From Heliocybe sulcata (Eukaryota > Basidiomycota > Agaricomycetes > Gloeophyllales > Gloeophyllaceae): a stretch of 64,000 bases of DNA. Location: assembly GCA_004369045.1 (NCBI GenBank), contig ML213518.1:216257-280256 (forward strand). Direction: 5' to 3'. Numbering within the stretch: position 1 is the stretch's first letter; the number at the start of each line of letters is the position of its first letter. A program made the translations under genes and the position numbers. The notes under the pieces are model-generated. The model was not told where the DNA came from, did not search any database, and saw nothing but the letters and a program-made list of their open reading frames with translations. Shown here one piece after another: positions 1 through 12,231 of this stretch.

Positions 1-3000
1 CGCTCTCGTGCTGGTCGATGCCGTAGAAGGTGTCTGCACGCAGGTGCGCATACCCATTACCCATCCGTACACCCGTTCCTAACATGGACATAGACTATTG
101 CTGTATTGCGGCAAGCTTGGCTCGACCGCCTCAAGCCTGTCCTCGTCATCAACAAACTCGACCGCCTCATCACCGAGCTACGTCTCGCTCCGGTAGAGGC
201 CTATCATCACCTCTCTCAGCTCATCGAACAGGTCAACGCCGTCATGGGCGGCTTCTTCGCCTCCGAGCGCATGGACGACGACCTCCGCTGGCATCAGGAG
301 CGCGAGCGCCGTCTCGCCTCCAAGAAAGAAGCAAACGCCGAAGAGGCCGACGCGCTCGTGAACGAACAGGACGAGGCCTTTCAGGAAAAAGACGACGAAG
401 ACATTTATTTTGCGCCCGAGCGCGGCAACGTGATATTTGCGTCCGCAATCGATGGATGGGGCTTCCGTGTGGGCAAGTTTGCGCAGGTGTATGCGGCAAA
501 GCTCGGGATCAAGGAGGCGAATCTGCGCAGGGTGCTCTGGGGCGATTTCTACCTCGACCCGAAGACGAAAAGAGTGATCAGCCATAAACATCTGAAGGGC
601 AGAGCGCTCAAGCCTCTCTTTGTGCAGTTTGTACTGGAAAATCTGTGGTCGGTGTACGACGCCGTGCAGCTAAACCCGTAAGGCTGGGCTACTTCCTCTT
701 ATATTGTAACTGAAGGAAATCTGCAGGAACCCCGACAAGGTCAACAAAATCATCGCATCTCTCAACCTGAAAATCCCGCCCCGTGACCTCAAATCCAAAG
801 ACGCTCGCGCCCTCCTCTCCCAAATCATGTCTCAGTGGCTCCCGCTCTCCACCAGCACGATCCAAGCCGTCATTGACATCGTCCCGCCACCCTCCGTTTC
901 CCAGCGCGAGCGCATCCCAAAAATGCTCTACCCCGACCTGCACGAGTCCACCATCAGCCCCAAAAATAAACTGGAAGAGGGACTGTACGCGTGCGATAGC
1001 AGCGAGGACGCTGAGGTGATTGCGTATGTGAGCAAGATGTTCGTGGTGCCGAGTAGGGAGATGCCGGAAAGGAAGGAGAGGAAGCTTGGTGCAGAGGAGA
1101 TGAGGACCAGAGCGAGAGAGGTGCGGGAGAGGAGGGAGAGGGAGGCTAATGGGGCTGTTGCTGATACCTCCAAGGAAGAGAAAGTAGAGAGAGAGACGCC
1201 TAAGGAGGAGCAGGAGGAACCCAAGGCACCCGAGGATGCAGACGAAGACGCGGAGACCATCCTCGGCTTCGCGCGCCTTTTCTCCGGGACCCTGCGTATT
1301 GGCGGCTCCCTGCGCTGCGTGCTACCAAAGTACAACAACGCCCTCCCGGCGTCGCACCCGCGCAATCGGAAGCAGGTGGTGGAGGCGAGCGTGGAGGGGC
1401 TGTACCTGATTATGGGGAGGGAGCTGGTGCCCGTTGAGAGCGTGCAGGCCGGGAACGTGTTTGCTGTAAGGGGCCTGCAGGGGAGGGTGGTGAGGAGTGC
1501 GACGCTGTGTGCTCCGGGACAAGGGCAGGCAGACGAGGGCCTAGTGAATCTGGGCGGGGTGTACCAGAACGCAAGTCGATGTCCCTTTGTACCAACTATA
1601 GACTTGACTTGGTTTTTCGTTACAGGCGGCGCCGATTGTTAGGATAGCGGTGGAGCCTGTCTCACCTGCAGACATGCCGAAGCTGGTTCGCGGGCTGAAG
1701 CTGCTGAACCAGGCGGACCCGTGTGTGGAGACGTTCCAGCAGCAGACGGGGGAGCATGTTATCCTCGGCGCGGGAGAACTGCATCTGGAGGTGCGTGACT
1801 CTGGGCTCTGGGATTAGGGTGCTCATCGTACTATAGAGATGCCTGCGCGACCTTCGTGATCGTTTCGCAGGCGTGGCGATTCACGGGTCGGCGCCTATCG
1901 TGCCCTTCCGAGAGACTGCTGTTAAAGGAACAGGTGGGCCTAGTGTACCAGCATCAAACGATGGAAGACTAACTACCCCAGATATGCCCCCGCCAAAATT
2001 CGCGCCCGCACGGCGAGGGACGATCAAAGCCGCGAGCATCCACAATCTCGTCAAATTCACCATCCGCGCTGCTCCACTTCCAAAACCACTGCACGACTTT
2101 ATCCTGGATAACCTGTCAATTCTGAAGCGCATCCAGCGCGAGCGGAAGTCGGATACGGACGGTGATGACGAGGAGGACGAGGAGGTGGGGCTGCAGGACG
2201 AGATCTACAGGACGCCGACTGTGAAGCCTGAGAGGTTCTGGGAGGGCATGCGGGAGGTGTGCGAGGAGGTAGGTGGGGAGTGGAGAGGGATGGATGAGTG
2301 GATATGGGCGTTTGGGCCGCAAGGGGCCGGAGGGTGTGTATTGGTGGATGTCAGAAAGGCAGCCAGTGCGAACGCGAATTCGTGTGTCCTCGTTTAATCT
2401 CTCGTTCTTGATTTGGGCTGATGGATATTTGGAGGTTACGGAGGCGGATGGAGAGGTTGAACGCCGGAGAGGAGAAGGAGGCGCAGAGTGCGCAGGAGCA
2501 GGCGTTGAGGGATTTGGAGGGGCACGTCGAGACTGGATTCCAGCTGGCGACGTTCCAGGGCCCGCTGTGTGCGGAGCCTGTGGAAGGCCTTGCGTACTTC
2601 CTCGAGAGCTTCGAGGTGGATGAGAATGGGATTGAAGAGGAGAAACGTGAGTAGCTGTTCATATGCTCTGTAACTTAGTCTGATGTGTTTCGTGTTTGCA
2701 GAGCGCAATACCATCGCGCAAGTGACTGGTTCGCTCATATCGTCTGTGAGAGAAGCGTGCAGGAATGGGCTGCTGGACTGGTCGCCGCGATTGATGCTGG
2801 CTATGTATACTTGTGACATTCAAGCCTCTAGTGCGTTTCAAATTACTTCTACATTGACGCAATCAATTGATGATGATCCGCAGCGGAGGTTTTGGGAAAA
2901 GTGTATGGCGTGGTGGCGCGCCGACGAGGTCGGATTGTTTCGGAGGAGATGAAGGAGGGCACTACGTTCTTTAGTATCAGAGCGTTGTTACCGGTCGTTG

Positions 3001-3372
3001 AGAGTTTTGGATTTGCTGATGGTGCGCAATTTGGCCTCGAAATCTCCCTGTGACGGACAGATACTAATACAATTTTCAGATATTCGGAAGCGCACTTCGG
3101 GAGCGGCCAGTCCGCAGCTAATCTTCAGCGGGTGAGTCGCTATTCGTCGCACCGGTCGAATTGAGTGCTGATAGCGTCAAAGGTACGAATTGCTGGATCA
3201 GGATCCATTCTGGGTGCCAACCACGGAAGAAGAATTAGAGGACCTCGGTGACAAGGCTGATCGATCGAATGTTGCAAAGGCGTATATGGATGCGGTGCGG
3301 GAACGCAAGGGGATGTTCGTCGACCGTAAGATTGTCGAGTTCGCGGAGAAACAAAGGACTCTGAAGCGGTAA
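1..3372 (+). CDS. EFL1: EFL1/Ria1-type GTPase of 60S ribosome maturation (5' end missing)
   Basis: Elongation-factor-2-like GTPase that acts with Sdo1/SBDS to release the anti-association factor Tif6/eIF6 from pre-60S subunits in the cytoplasm. The window opens inside the G domain: the first bases read [13 protein letters not shown]. After an intron come TIAVLRQAW and the NKLDRL motif (the G4 NKxD element). An acidic insert typical of EFL1 and absent from EF2 follows, then the EF2-like domains II-V. The C terminus, [16 protein letters not shown] followed by a basic helix ending AEKQRTLKR, is the EFL1 family signature. Several short introns are visible, for example the one closed at the CTGCAG before position 743, which restores LNPNPDKVNK. 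The G1-G3 motifs lie upstream of the window. The identification rests on the G4 context and the C-terminal signature, and plain EF2 is excluded by the acidic insert. Confidence 0.93.
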
Positions 3373-3636
3373 CAACGTTGTATTCGCTGGTCTAACCTTG
3401 TATTGTATGTTCCTTATTTGCAATAGTGTCTAAGTAGCCGTGCCGAATAGCAGCTATAGAGCGAGTGGCAGCCGGAGGCATTTCATTTGCGTCTCGACTG
3501 TTGATTATGTAAGCAGATTGTAGCGAAGGATAGGCGGACGCTTCCTCCATCATCAAACTCGGCTTCCCGCCGCTGCTGTCCCTCTTCTTCGATATCGACC
3601 TCGTCGCCGCCCCATCAAACCACAGCCAGCACATTC

Positions 3637-6600
3637 ATGGCGGCGCTGGCAACTGCAGCCTACTCTGGCGGTCTGCCTCCTCACATCTCCGGCTCGGCTG
3701 CTAGCAATGTCGCTCGCCGCTCTCAGCAGCCCTCTGCGGAGGAAGAATCGTTTATCACGACATTCTTCTGTAGGGCGCTGTACGACTACGAGGCGCAGGA
3801 TGCGTCAGCTCTCTCTTTTCGCCGCAACGACATCATTGAGGTCCTCACAAGACTCGACTCTGGCTGGTGGGATGGGCTGCTTGGCGAAGAACGGGGCTGG
3901 TTTCCTTCAAACTATGTGACTATTATCACCGATCAAGAGGCTGAAGCAGCGCTGGGTACTTCAGAGGCACCTCGTTCTCAGACTGGCCCCATGTCCGATG
4001 AGGCTCCCGACTCTGTCCTGGATATGGCAAGCAGCCTTTCCAGGGGGCAGCCAGAGTCCGAAAGCGAATGGCTGGAGGGGGATATGGACTTTTCGAGTGG
4101 TCGGGACGCTATGAACGAGCTTGCATCTTCGGCTATGGAGGGAGGTACGCAGTCGAGCGATTTCTGGGTGCCGGAAGTTACTCCTGATGGTCAAGTGCGT
4201 ATTCGCCTATGGTGACGGCAAGTAATTACCTCACGCTTTGGATTGACCAGATCTACTATGTGAACACTCAAACAGGTGAACATTCGCGAGATTTGCCTCC
4301 TGAACATGGCGAGAGCGCGCCTTCTGCGGGTGTGACGACCCTTGCGTCTCCTTCCAGCTCGCGCTCGGGAACAAGCAACGGGCCTACACACCCTGTAGCC
4401 GCAGGCGCCGTTCCACGCACTATTAGCAAAGGTCAGGCTGAGCCCGCTCGTCCGGCCGGGTTTGGGTTGGCGAAGCGGACTGGGACGCCAGAACCATGGG
4501 TGAGGCGACTGGCCGACGATGGTTTGTCATATTATTATTACAACAAACAGACCGGTCAGTGGCAGTGGACCCTTCCCAACTCGGACTCTGGCGCGAGCGA
4601 CGATGAATTGGCCCGCGAACTGGGCTACGACGACACTCCGGGGAACCGAGACACCATCGTAGCCTCCACCCGGATCAGGTCAGAGTCTGCTGTATCGCGA
4701 CCGCGGGGTCGTGGTGATCGTGCAAGTATATATTCGGATGACTCGGATGTGCAGCCACGGGAGCGCGAACGGTCACTGACATCCAGCACGCAGCGGTCAG
4801 TATCTACCAATGGTTACTCGAGTACGAACGGTCACAATGCACGTTCTCTGGAACATAAAAGTATAGCGGAGTTGACTTCCGCGGAGCGGCTTGCTCAAGA
4901 CCTGCAGCAGGCGCTCGAACCATACCCTCCAGAATCTGTCACGGACCTATCTACCATTGCGCGCGAGGCGATTGCCGCTGTAACAGACAGCATACGGCCA
5001 GACGGCATGACACGCCGTCGAGAACAGGATGATGTCCTGGATCGACGCATCCTCAATGTTGTCCTCGCCATCCGCAACCTCCTCTATATCTCATCACCTC
5101 CATCCAGTCACATCCCTGCTACCGCCCTGCCGCCTCATGCTCGTGACTACAAGTTCAATCCCACTGCTCAGGGCTTGCAGGGCCATCTAAAGCCTGCGCA
5201 ACGCAAGGTCACAGCCACTCTCTCGAAGCTCGTCCTTTCTGCTCGTGCGATGCAGTACGACTCTGGTTCATCGAACAGTGAGACGCCTAACCGTATTGAA
5301 GCGGATGCTGCCGAGTTGGAACGCGCCATCGTCTCCTTTGTGCTGGAGGTACAGAAGTATCATAACCAAATGACTCCTGAAGAGCGTCGAGCGAAACTTC
5401 CATCCAAGCGGCTGCATGGTGTTTACTCGACGTCGAACATAGGCCTTGGGTTGCCCGGTGCTGGTGCAGGCGGTCATTGGAAAGGCTTCGGATTCGTGCA
5501 ATCTGGTGGCAATGAGAGGGCTCCATCGAAGGTGCTCTCGTCAGACGTCGTCGCCGATGCTCAGGAACTCCAGTTGCGAGTTAATGAGCAAATCAGACAC
5601 CTGATGGTCAGTGTCAGCCAATTCGCGACCTCTCCTGGTAAGCAATCTTTTCAGGAGCGTTCGCTTTTGTACCATGGTATTGATTCGTCGCAGCAGCAGT
5701 AGACGCGATTGCATCCGGAAGTCAGGCTGTTGTGACGGATTTGACAGGCTTCCTAACTCATGTTGGCGATATCTCCATAAAGCGTCATGTAGACGTGTAT
5801 GGCATTTTCCGTAGCTCTGCTATCCCTCCACAAGAGGATGCGTACCTGCAGGCTGCTGATAAAGGTCGTCTACTTCTTCGTACGCTCGAGGCAGCGGCTC
5901 AGGCGCTTCATGACGATGGCGCCATGCTCTTTGCGTCGTCACAGGGCATGTCTCTACAGCTGAACTCACTGGACCTGGATGAGCTTGCCAGCTTGGCGAC
6001 ATCTCTCAAGTCTAACTCGGTCATAGTCACGGAGTCTCTTGAAACACTGTTGGTTGTTGGTCAGGATCAAGCGGAGCTCGCTGGTCCTGACTATCATCAA
6101 ACTATCGATGCCGGTATACCTCGCCTCGGTACCGTAGAATCTGCATACAGCAGTGACATCAACTCCCTGTCCGACTCCTTCCTCGACTCTGAGGCGGACG
6201 ACATTGTAGACACTGAGCTTGCATTCAGTAAACCTCGAGCTCGTCTCAACACAAATCCGGATTCGATGTACAGTAAAGCGTCTTCTGCTTCTGGGCGGAC
6301 TTTGGGCACGACGGAAAGCTACACCTCTAGCAGCAATATGTCGATCGCTCCGACATGGTCCGCTCAGGAACCTTCAATCGATACTCTGGTCGGGTCTGCT
6401 TCGCCGAGAGTATCGATGTCCGCTATGGAGGACGATACCAACTCGATATTCGATGATGATGGCGAGTCCTTCTCCTACAGTTTCTCATCGGCTACTGACG
6501 AACTTGGTTAGTCGGCATGCCAAGTAAATCTCCTGCACGTAGCAATAAGCTCGCCAAGCTCCTTGGCGATGAAGTCCCGAGAGGTGTGGCGGAGAAGATG

Positions 6601-8251
6601 AACGCAAGTGCGAAACCTTGGTACTTGCGGCCAACGTACGACGCGAACGAGATCCTGATCGAACCGGATGGCACTGTTCGTGCGGGAACGGTTCAGCAGC
6701 TTGTACAACGGCTGACTGCCCATGAGCATGGGGGTGAGTTTGTGCTGTTGCGCGATAGATGATAGACTGAAGGCACGTGGCCGTGACCTAGACCCCAACT
6801 TCAACAAAATATTCCTGTTGACGTACAAGTCTTTCACTACTTTGGATGAGCTGTTTGAGCTGCTTGTACAGCGGTTCTGGATCCAGCCTCCAGAGGAGCT
6901 GAATGCCCGTGAGCGGGAGGACTGGGTAAAGCACAAGCAGAACATCATCCGAGCACGGTAGGCAGTCTACTGTATCTGTTTTGTGACGTCACTAACGCGT
7001 ATCGTCACAGGGTACTGAATACGTTCAAATCCATGATCACTGAAGAAGGCTTCTTGGAGAAAGAAGATTTGTACATTCTCGAACGGATCAAGGCGTTTGT
7101 ATCCGACCCTCGAGTTGTCCAGTACTCTGGCGCCAAACAGCTTTTGATCAACATTGAGCGTATTGTAAGTGGCTGGCACTGCGCTTGGTGCTTGATTCTC
7201 ACTAGTGCTTGCAGCAACGGGGCGGCGAACCGGTCAAGATGATGAGCGGCTTCTCTCAGTCGCCTCCTCAGCCGATTGTGCCCAAGTCGAATAAGAAGCT
7301 CAAGTTCCTCGACATCGACGCCCTGGAGCTTGCAAGGCAGTTGACGATCCTTGAGAGCAAGATGTTTATGAAGATCAAGGCGACGGAGTGTCTTCAGCGG
7401 TCGAAGATGTCTGGGCAGCACAATGACAGTATATCCGAGTTTATTCAGACTTTTAATAGGGTAAGTGGGTGTACTTGCGGGAAATGGCCTGATTATGATG
7501 TACTGTAATCTTTCATCAGATAGCGAACTGGGTCAAGGACGCTGTACTGGCAAAGGAGGACTCTCGGAAGCGGGCTAACACAGTGAAGCATTTCATCAAT
7601 ACAGCGGATGTGAGTGAGGGTATGTCCGTTTCCTGCATGGAATCCTAACCTCCCTCCCACAGCGTTGCAGAACACTGCATAATTTCTCCAGCATGGCGGC
7701 GATCATCTCTGGGCTGAATGCGTCTCCCATTATCCGGCTCAAGCGGACGTGGGAGCAGGTTGGGCAGCGATTCATGAACCAGTTGCAGAGTTGCCATATC
7801 AATACGGATAAAAATTACGCAGCGTACCGTGCAACACTGGCGAAAGTGACTCCGCCTTGTGTGCCATTCTTTGGTGCGTCCCTTCCGTAGCTATGTCTCC
7901 ACGGTCTAATCGTGAAATTGTCCTAATCGTGAAATTGTCATAGGTATCTACCTGACCGACTTGACCTTCATCGGTGACGGCAACGCCGATATTCTCAACG
8001 GCAACCTCGTGAACTTCCGCAAGCGCCAGCGGGTGGCCGAGGTGATCCAGGAAATCAAGCGGTGGCAGTCGTTCCCGTACAACTTCCAGCCGGTGCCGGT
8101 GATCCTCGCGTTTGTGGAGGAGAATTTGAACGTGTTCAACACGCCGCTTGATTATGATGAGCAGTTCTGGCAGTTGAGTCTGGAGAGGGAGCCGAGGGAG
8201 AGGGAGGACGAGAAGATGGCGAGGTTGTTGCAGGAGAGCGGGTTCCTGTGA
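3637..8251 (+). CDS. CDC25: Cdc25-type Ras guanine-nucleotide exchange factor with SH3 and WW domains
   Basis: Activates Ras by GDP release at the plasma membrane, upstream of adenylate cyclase in fungi. Domains in order are an SH3 domain (CRALYDYEAQDASALSF to GWFPSNYV, about residues 45-100), two WW-like segments (FWVPEVTPDGQIYYVNTQTG across the intron at 4195-4250, and PWVRRLADDGLSYYYYNKQTG near 4495), a long helical middle, RasGEF_N (YLRPTYDANEILIEPDGTVR to the TYKSFTTLDELFELL box) and the catalytic RasGEF domain (LTILESKMFMKIKATECL, LNASPIIRLKRTW, PCVPFFGIYLTDLTF). Introns include 4195-4250, 5638-5702 and one that joins HEHG to DPNFNKIF near 6735. The junction around 6475-6540 is not settled: the exon ending TDELG and the one containing MPSKSPARSNK are in different frames, so a short intron must lie there. 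The N-terminal SH3 matches the fungal Cdc25 layout. Confidence 0.93.
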
Positions 8252-8573
8252 TCGCGCGACCTTTGCATGAGTGGGTGCTGGATCTTTCTGTCATTTTTAT
8301 TGGTCGTTGGGATTGGAGTGTAGTACTATTCGGTGGAGAGGTGAAGAATTCATTATAATTCATTGTATAATTAGTATGCTATGCAGGCGGACTATGCAGG
8401 ATGCATGCTGTTGTTTCACATTCTGTCGTTTACTCGGTAGTCTACTCTCGTTGTCTGCCTCGCGTCGGCTGGCCGCCCGAGGACAACCATTGCTATATGT
8501 ACGTTGGAGATACCATATAATGGATTCATTATTTTGCTCGATAAATGACGCGAGTGGTCTGTGGGTAGGCGAC
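8252..8573. other. Intergenic region between the RasGEF and HIT genes
   Basis: About 320 bases with no supported gene. It must hold the 3' end of the RasGEF transcript and the promoter of the HIT gene. An in-frame ATG at 8520 would add 18 residues to the HIT protein, but these show no similarity to the family. Confidence 0.5.
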
Positions 8574-9217
8574 ATGACGTCCTTCATCATCCGCGACCAC
8601 GTCTCGCGCCCCGCGCCGCCCTCCTGGCAGCCCGACGCCCACTCGGACTGCCCGTTCTGCCGCATTGTAGCGGGAGACTCACCCGCGTTTAGAGTGTATG
8701 AGACGGAGCGGGTGGTGGCGTTTCTGGATATATTGCCGTTGAGGCCGGGGCATACGCTGGTGGTGCCGAAGAGGCACACGGCGAGGGTGAGCGAGTTGGC
8801 GGGGGAGGATGCGGCGGCGGTGGGGGAGGCTGTGAGCAGGGTTGCGGGGGCGCTTGTGAAAGGTGAGTGTTCAATTTGTGGATTGGGAGAAGAGGGGCTG
8901 ATGAGGGGAAGCGATGGGGAATACGGCGTTGAATGTGGTGTGTAATCAGGAGTATGCGCAGGCGGTGCATCATGTTAGTTGGCCCGTCGTTGCATGCCTG
9001 ACCGTCTTTTTCTGATATGCGTACGTAGGTCCACTACCACGTCATCCCGGCGCCTACGTTTGATTCTGCGACCAAGGTGTCGCCGCCGATGAATGAGACG
9101 GGGACGGGGAGGGTGTTGAGTCAGGGGGAGATGCACAGGAAGGAGTTTGAGAATAGGAGTGAGCTCGATGAGGAGGAGGGGGAGGAGCTGGCGAGGAGGA
9201 TCCGGGCGCAGTTGTGA
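8574..9217 (+). CDS. HIT (histidine triad) family nucleotide hydrolase
   Basis: Small nucleotide-binding hydrolase or transferase of the HIT superfamily (Hint/Fhit-like), probably acting on adenosine phosphoramidates or dinucleotides. Three exons are supported: 8574-8862, a middle exon from about 8913 to 8973, and 9029-9217. Exon 1 has the CPFCRIVAGDSPAFRVYE start, FLDILPLRPGHTLVVPKRH and a following helix. Exons 2 and 3 join as HH + VHYHVIPAP, rebuilding the HxHxH catalytic triad motif exactly across the intron 8974-9028 (GTTAGT donor, GTAG acceptor). The C-terminal tail is acidic and helical (ENRSELDEEEGEELARRI). The ATG at 8574 was chosen because it sits shortly before the conserved core; an in-frame ATG at 8520 is possible. 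The exact substrate cannot be read from sequence. Confidence 0.9.
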
Positions 9218-9361
9218 GTGGAAGGGTCAATGGATGGCCGTACTCCAGCGCCATGTATACTTGACATGTACTCGTGGCTGAAAGGGCCAGACGCGTCTGT
9301 GGCGCTGCTCGATCGCGACTCGTTCTCATTTGCCGTCGACGCGTCTGCCATCCACTTCACC

Positions 9362-10146
9362 ATGAGCTCAGCAGATATCGACGAGACTCAACAGACTGTC
9401 GACGGCGTATCTCTCGACATGGAAGAAACGCAGACTCAGACGCAAGACGGAACGCTGCCGGAAGGGGAATCTGTTTCTACTACGCAGACTCCCGTGGACG
9501 GAGCAGACCAGGGGACATCAACGAAGAAGAGAGAGAAGAAAGCTCCGGCTGTGTATACTAGGACGATTGGAACGTCGCCTCTGCCTATAGCGAGGGTGCA
9601 GAAGATACTAAAGGCGGATGAGGTGTGGTCTTAATATCAGTCTCACACGGGGGCATTGAATTTAGTATGAGCGGAAACTGCAGGAGCTCATTATGGTGCA
9701 GAGGGAAGCCGTGCTGGCGATTGCGATTGCGACAGAGCAGTTTGTGAAGCGATTGATGGAGGCCGTTCAGAGGGTCGCGCAGAGGGAGCGGAGGACAACG
9801 GTGCAGCAGCGGGATATGCGTACGTCTGTTTCGCTCATCATAGTCTCCTCTTTCCAATCTCTTCTTTTAGTTTCCGTGGTCCGGAGAGCAGACGAATTTG
9901 TGTTCCTGGACGGTAGGGCATTCACGTCGCCTGCTAGCCCGACTCAACTTATGTCCTCCAGAGATCATGCAGACTGTTGTACCGAGTGAGCCACCAGCCA
10001 AACGGAAACCCAAGGCGTTGGAGAAGGCTGGTGAACAAGCGACAACGCTGCTGGATCAATTCGTGGTGAATGCGCGGCAGGACGAGGAGGGGCCAGGAGA
10101 CGTGTTTGTGAATGAAGATGGGACGATGACATTACTGGATAGTTGA
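9362..10146 (+). CDS. Histone-fold protein of the Dpb3/POLE4-CHRAC type
   Basis: CBF/NF-Y-type histone-fold subunit. In this family such proteins pair with a Dpb4-like partner in DNA polymerase epsilon or in chromatin accessibility complexes in the nucleus. A Thr/Gln-rich N-terminal tail and a basic KKREKKAPA stretch precede the fold: PLPIARVQKILKADE, then an exon with ELIMVQREAVLAIAIATEQF and RRTTVQQRDM, a short exon joined as LSVVRRADEFVFLDE, and EIMQTVVPSEPP. The joins at the introns near 9823-9869 and 9912-9961 keep frame and rebuild the usual TVQ-RD-DEFVFLDEI block. The C-terminal tail ends FVNEDGTMTLLDS. The start at 9362 has a good context (CACC before ATG). Dpb3 and CHRAC-15-like roles cannot be separated without a phylogeny. 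Confidence 0.82.
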
Positions 10147-10336
10147 CTTGACCGTACGCGGACTGTATATATCGCTGTTATTCAGAGACTTTGTGGCACG
10201 CGGGCCGGGACCGAGCGAGATCCAAGCGAGATCTGCTGATTAGGCGCTCGAGTCGCGACTTTCCTGCCACTTGCCCGCGTCCTCTCTCCTCTTCTCCACA
10301 TCATCCGTGCCACACAACACACAACCACACTTCAAA

Positions 10337-12024
10337 ATGAATACCCAGCCGACAGAGGGAATGAACGAGGACCAACTGCGCGACCTCATACAGGGCCCGG
10401 GAGACATCGAGTGGAGGTGCGTCGCCGCCATGCCACAGCTAATCGTGTGCGATTGCTCACGTACCGCGCAGATACGAGATGCGGCGCGAGTGCCAGCAGA
10501 TCCTGCCCGGCCTGCTCCTGGGGCCGTTCCAAGTCTCGAAGAACCTCGAAGTGCTGCAGTCCATGGGAGTCACGCACATGTACGCTATCCTTCATGTCCT
10601 CCGCCTTCCACTTGCTCTTCCTCCATGCCACCCCTATAAAACCTCATTCTACTCCTCTCTGCTCCTCTTCTTCTTCTCGACATACTCACGTGCCACGCAC
10701 AGTGTATGCATCCGCGACGCGAAAGAAGCCTTCTCCGTCAAGCCCCGCTTCCCAGACCACTTCCAGTACCTCACACTCGACGTCGAAGACAGCGAGGAGC
10801 AGAATCTCATTCGACTGTTTCCTGGGCACGTTCTCCCGTATCTCGTACCGTGCCACACGACTAACACCGCCCCACGCCATCCAGGGCGCGGCAATTCATC
10901 GACCAGGCAATCGCACAAGGCGGGCGCGTGCTCGTGCACTGCAACGGTGCGCCCTCTTCTCTTCCTCCCTCTTACATCTCTGATTCGGCGTCGTGGGTCG
11001 CAGGTGGCATCTCGCTCTCGCCCGCCTTCGTCGTCATGTTCGTAATGCAACACTACCGGCTCTCGTGGGAGGACGCCCTGCACTATGTCCAGAATCGGCG
11101 GTACTGCATCAGCCCGAACGGGGGTTTTCTGACACAGATCAAGGTGAGTCCCCTTGGCATGTGTGGCGCGCGAAGGAGACCACTAACCCTCGGGCAGGAG
11201 TACGAGTCGATATACAAGGCGACGCACGCGGTGGCGGCGTACCCGCAGCAGCAGCAGCAGCGCGTGGTGTCGAGACGGAAACGGGAGGACGACGAAGAGG
11301 AGGACGAGCCGAGGTGGGTGATGCGTTGTTTGGTGTTTCTCCCCTTGGCTTCCGTCTCATCTCTACGTTTCTTCTCTTTCACGGTTTTGTTTGTGCCGTG
11401 CGCTTTTTCGATTCCGATTCCGATTTCGACCCTATCGCCCTGTCGTTCCAATGATCACGTGCCACCGTCCCCTTTCAATGCCCATCTCACTCCGTACTCC
11501 CAATCTACCACATCGCTTCCAATATCTCCCGTCCCAGCGCCTCCCGCGTTCGCAGTGCCGCTCCCCCCAGCTCCCCATCCCCACCCCCTTCTACCCCCTC
11601 TCCGCTCCCCTCTCCTCCTCCCGACCTCTCTTCCCTTCGCACCCTTCCCCCCCCTCCCCCTCCCCGCCCCAGTTTTTATCGTTCTTCCCGTCGTCGCGGT
11701 TCATCCCCGGTTCACTGGTCTACTAGTTCTTCGCCTCCACCTTCCCCCACCCTCCCACCTTCCACTCCTCCTCCGTCCTCCCCCATTGATGCAGCTTCTA
11801 TTCCCCTTCCTCCTTCCCCTTCTCCCTCTACTGACAATTAACGCCTTCCCTCCTTCTCCACTCCTAATCTTTCACTTTTTCCCCCTTCTCATCCCTCCCA
11901 TTCAACAACTTCCTTCCTCTGGTTCGCTTCATCTTACGTGCTCACACGAACTTCCAGATACGAGGCCAAACGGCCGACCCTCTCGGACTCAACAGGCAAC
12001 CCGGAAGACGCCATGCAGACGTGA
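10337..12024 (+). CDS. STYX-like dual-specificity pseudophosphatase
   Basis: Member of the STYX/dual-specificity phosphatase fold family. Spliced exons read MNTQPTEGMNEDQ, then YEMRRECQQILPGLLLGPFQ, GVTHIVCIRDAKEAF, YLTLDVEDSEEQN, RQFIDQAIAQGGRVLVHCN, GGISLSPAFVVMFVMQH and VQNRRYCISPNGGFLTQIKEYE. The phosphate-binding loop, rebuilt over the intron between HCN and GGIS, is HCNGGISLS. The catalytic Cys is present but the invariant Arg of the CX5R signature is Leu, so hydrolysis is not expected. Animal STYX proteins instead lose the Cys. A polyglutamine run (QQQQQ) and an acidic-basic patch lie near the C terminus. The last exon (11958-12024, from EPR|YEAKRPTL) follows an unusually long 644-nt intron. 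Likely a phospho-binding regulator rather than an enzyme; this is inferred from the missing Arg. Confidence 0.85.
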
Positions 12025-12231
12025 ACCATGGCCTCCCGTTCCTTTCTGTTCTCTCGCGTTGTGTTCATGATGTTTTCGAAATCGTATCATATACATTTAT
12101 TTATAATCAATCATCGTGCTTGTTTAACTCGCGAAATATGGCAGTGCATGGGTGACGTTGATGTCGGTGTCTTTTGAGATTTGATCAAGGATCTAATCTC
12201 GATCGTTTGTCTAACTTTTCCTCCAACTGCC

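Noticed and set aside
8520-8573. Upstream in-frame ATG of the HIT protein
   Set aside because: The 18 extra residues show no family similarity; the ATG at 8574 fits the usual spacing to the CPFC motif.
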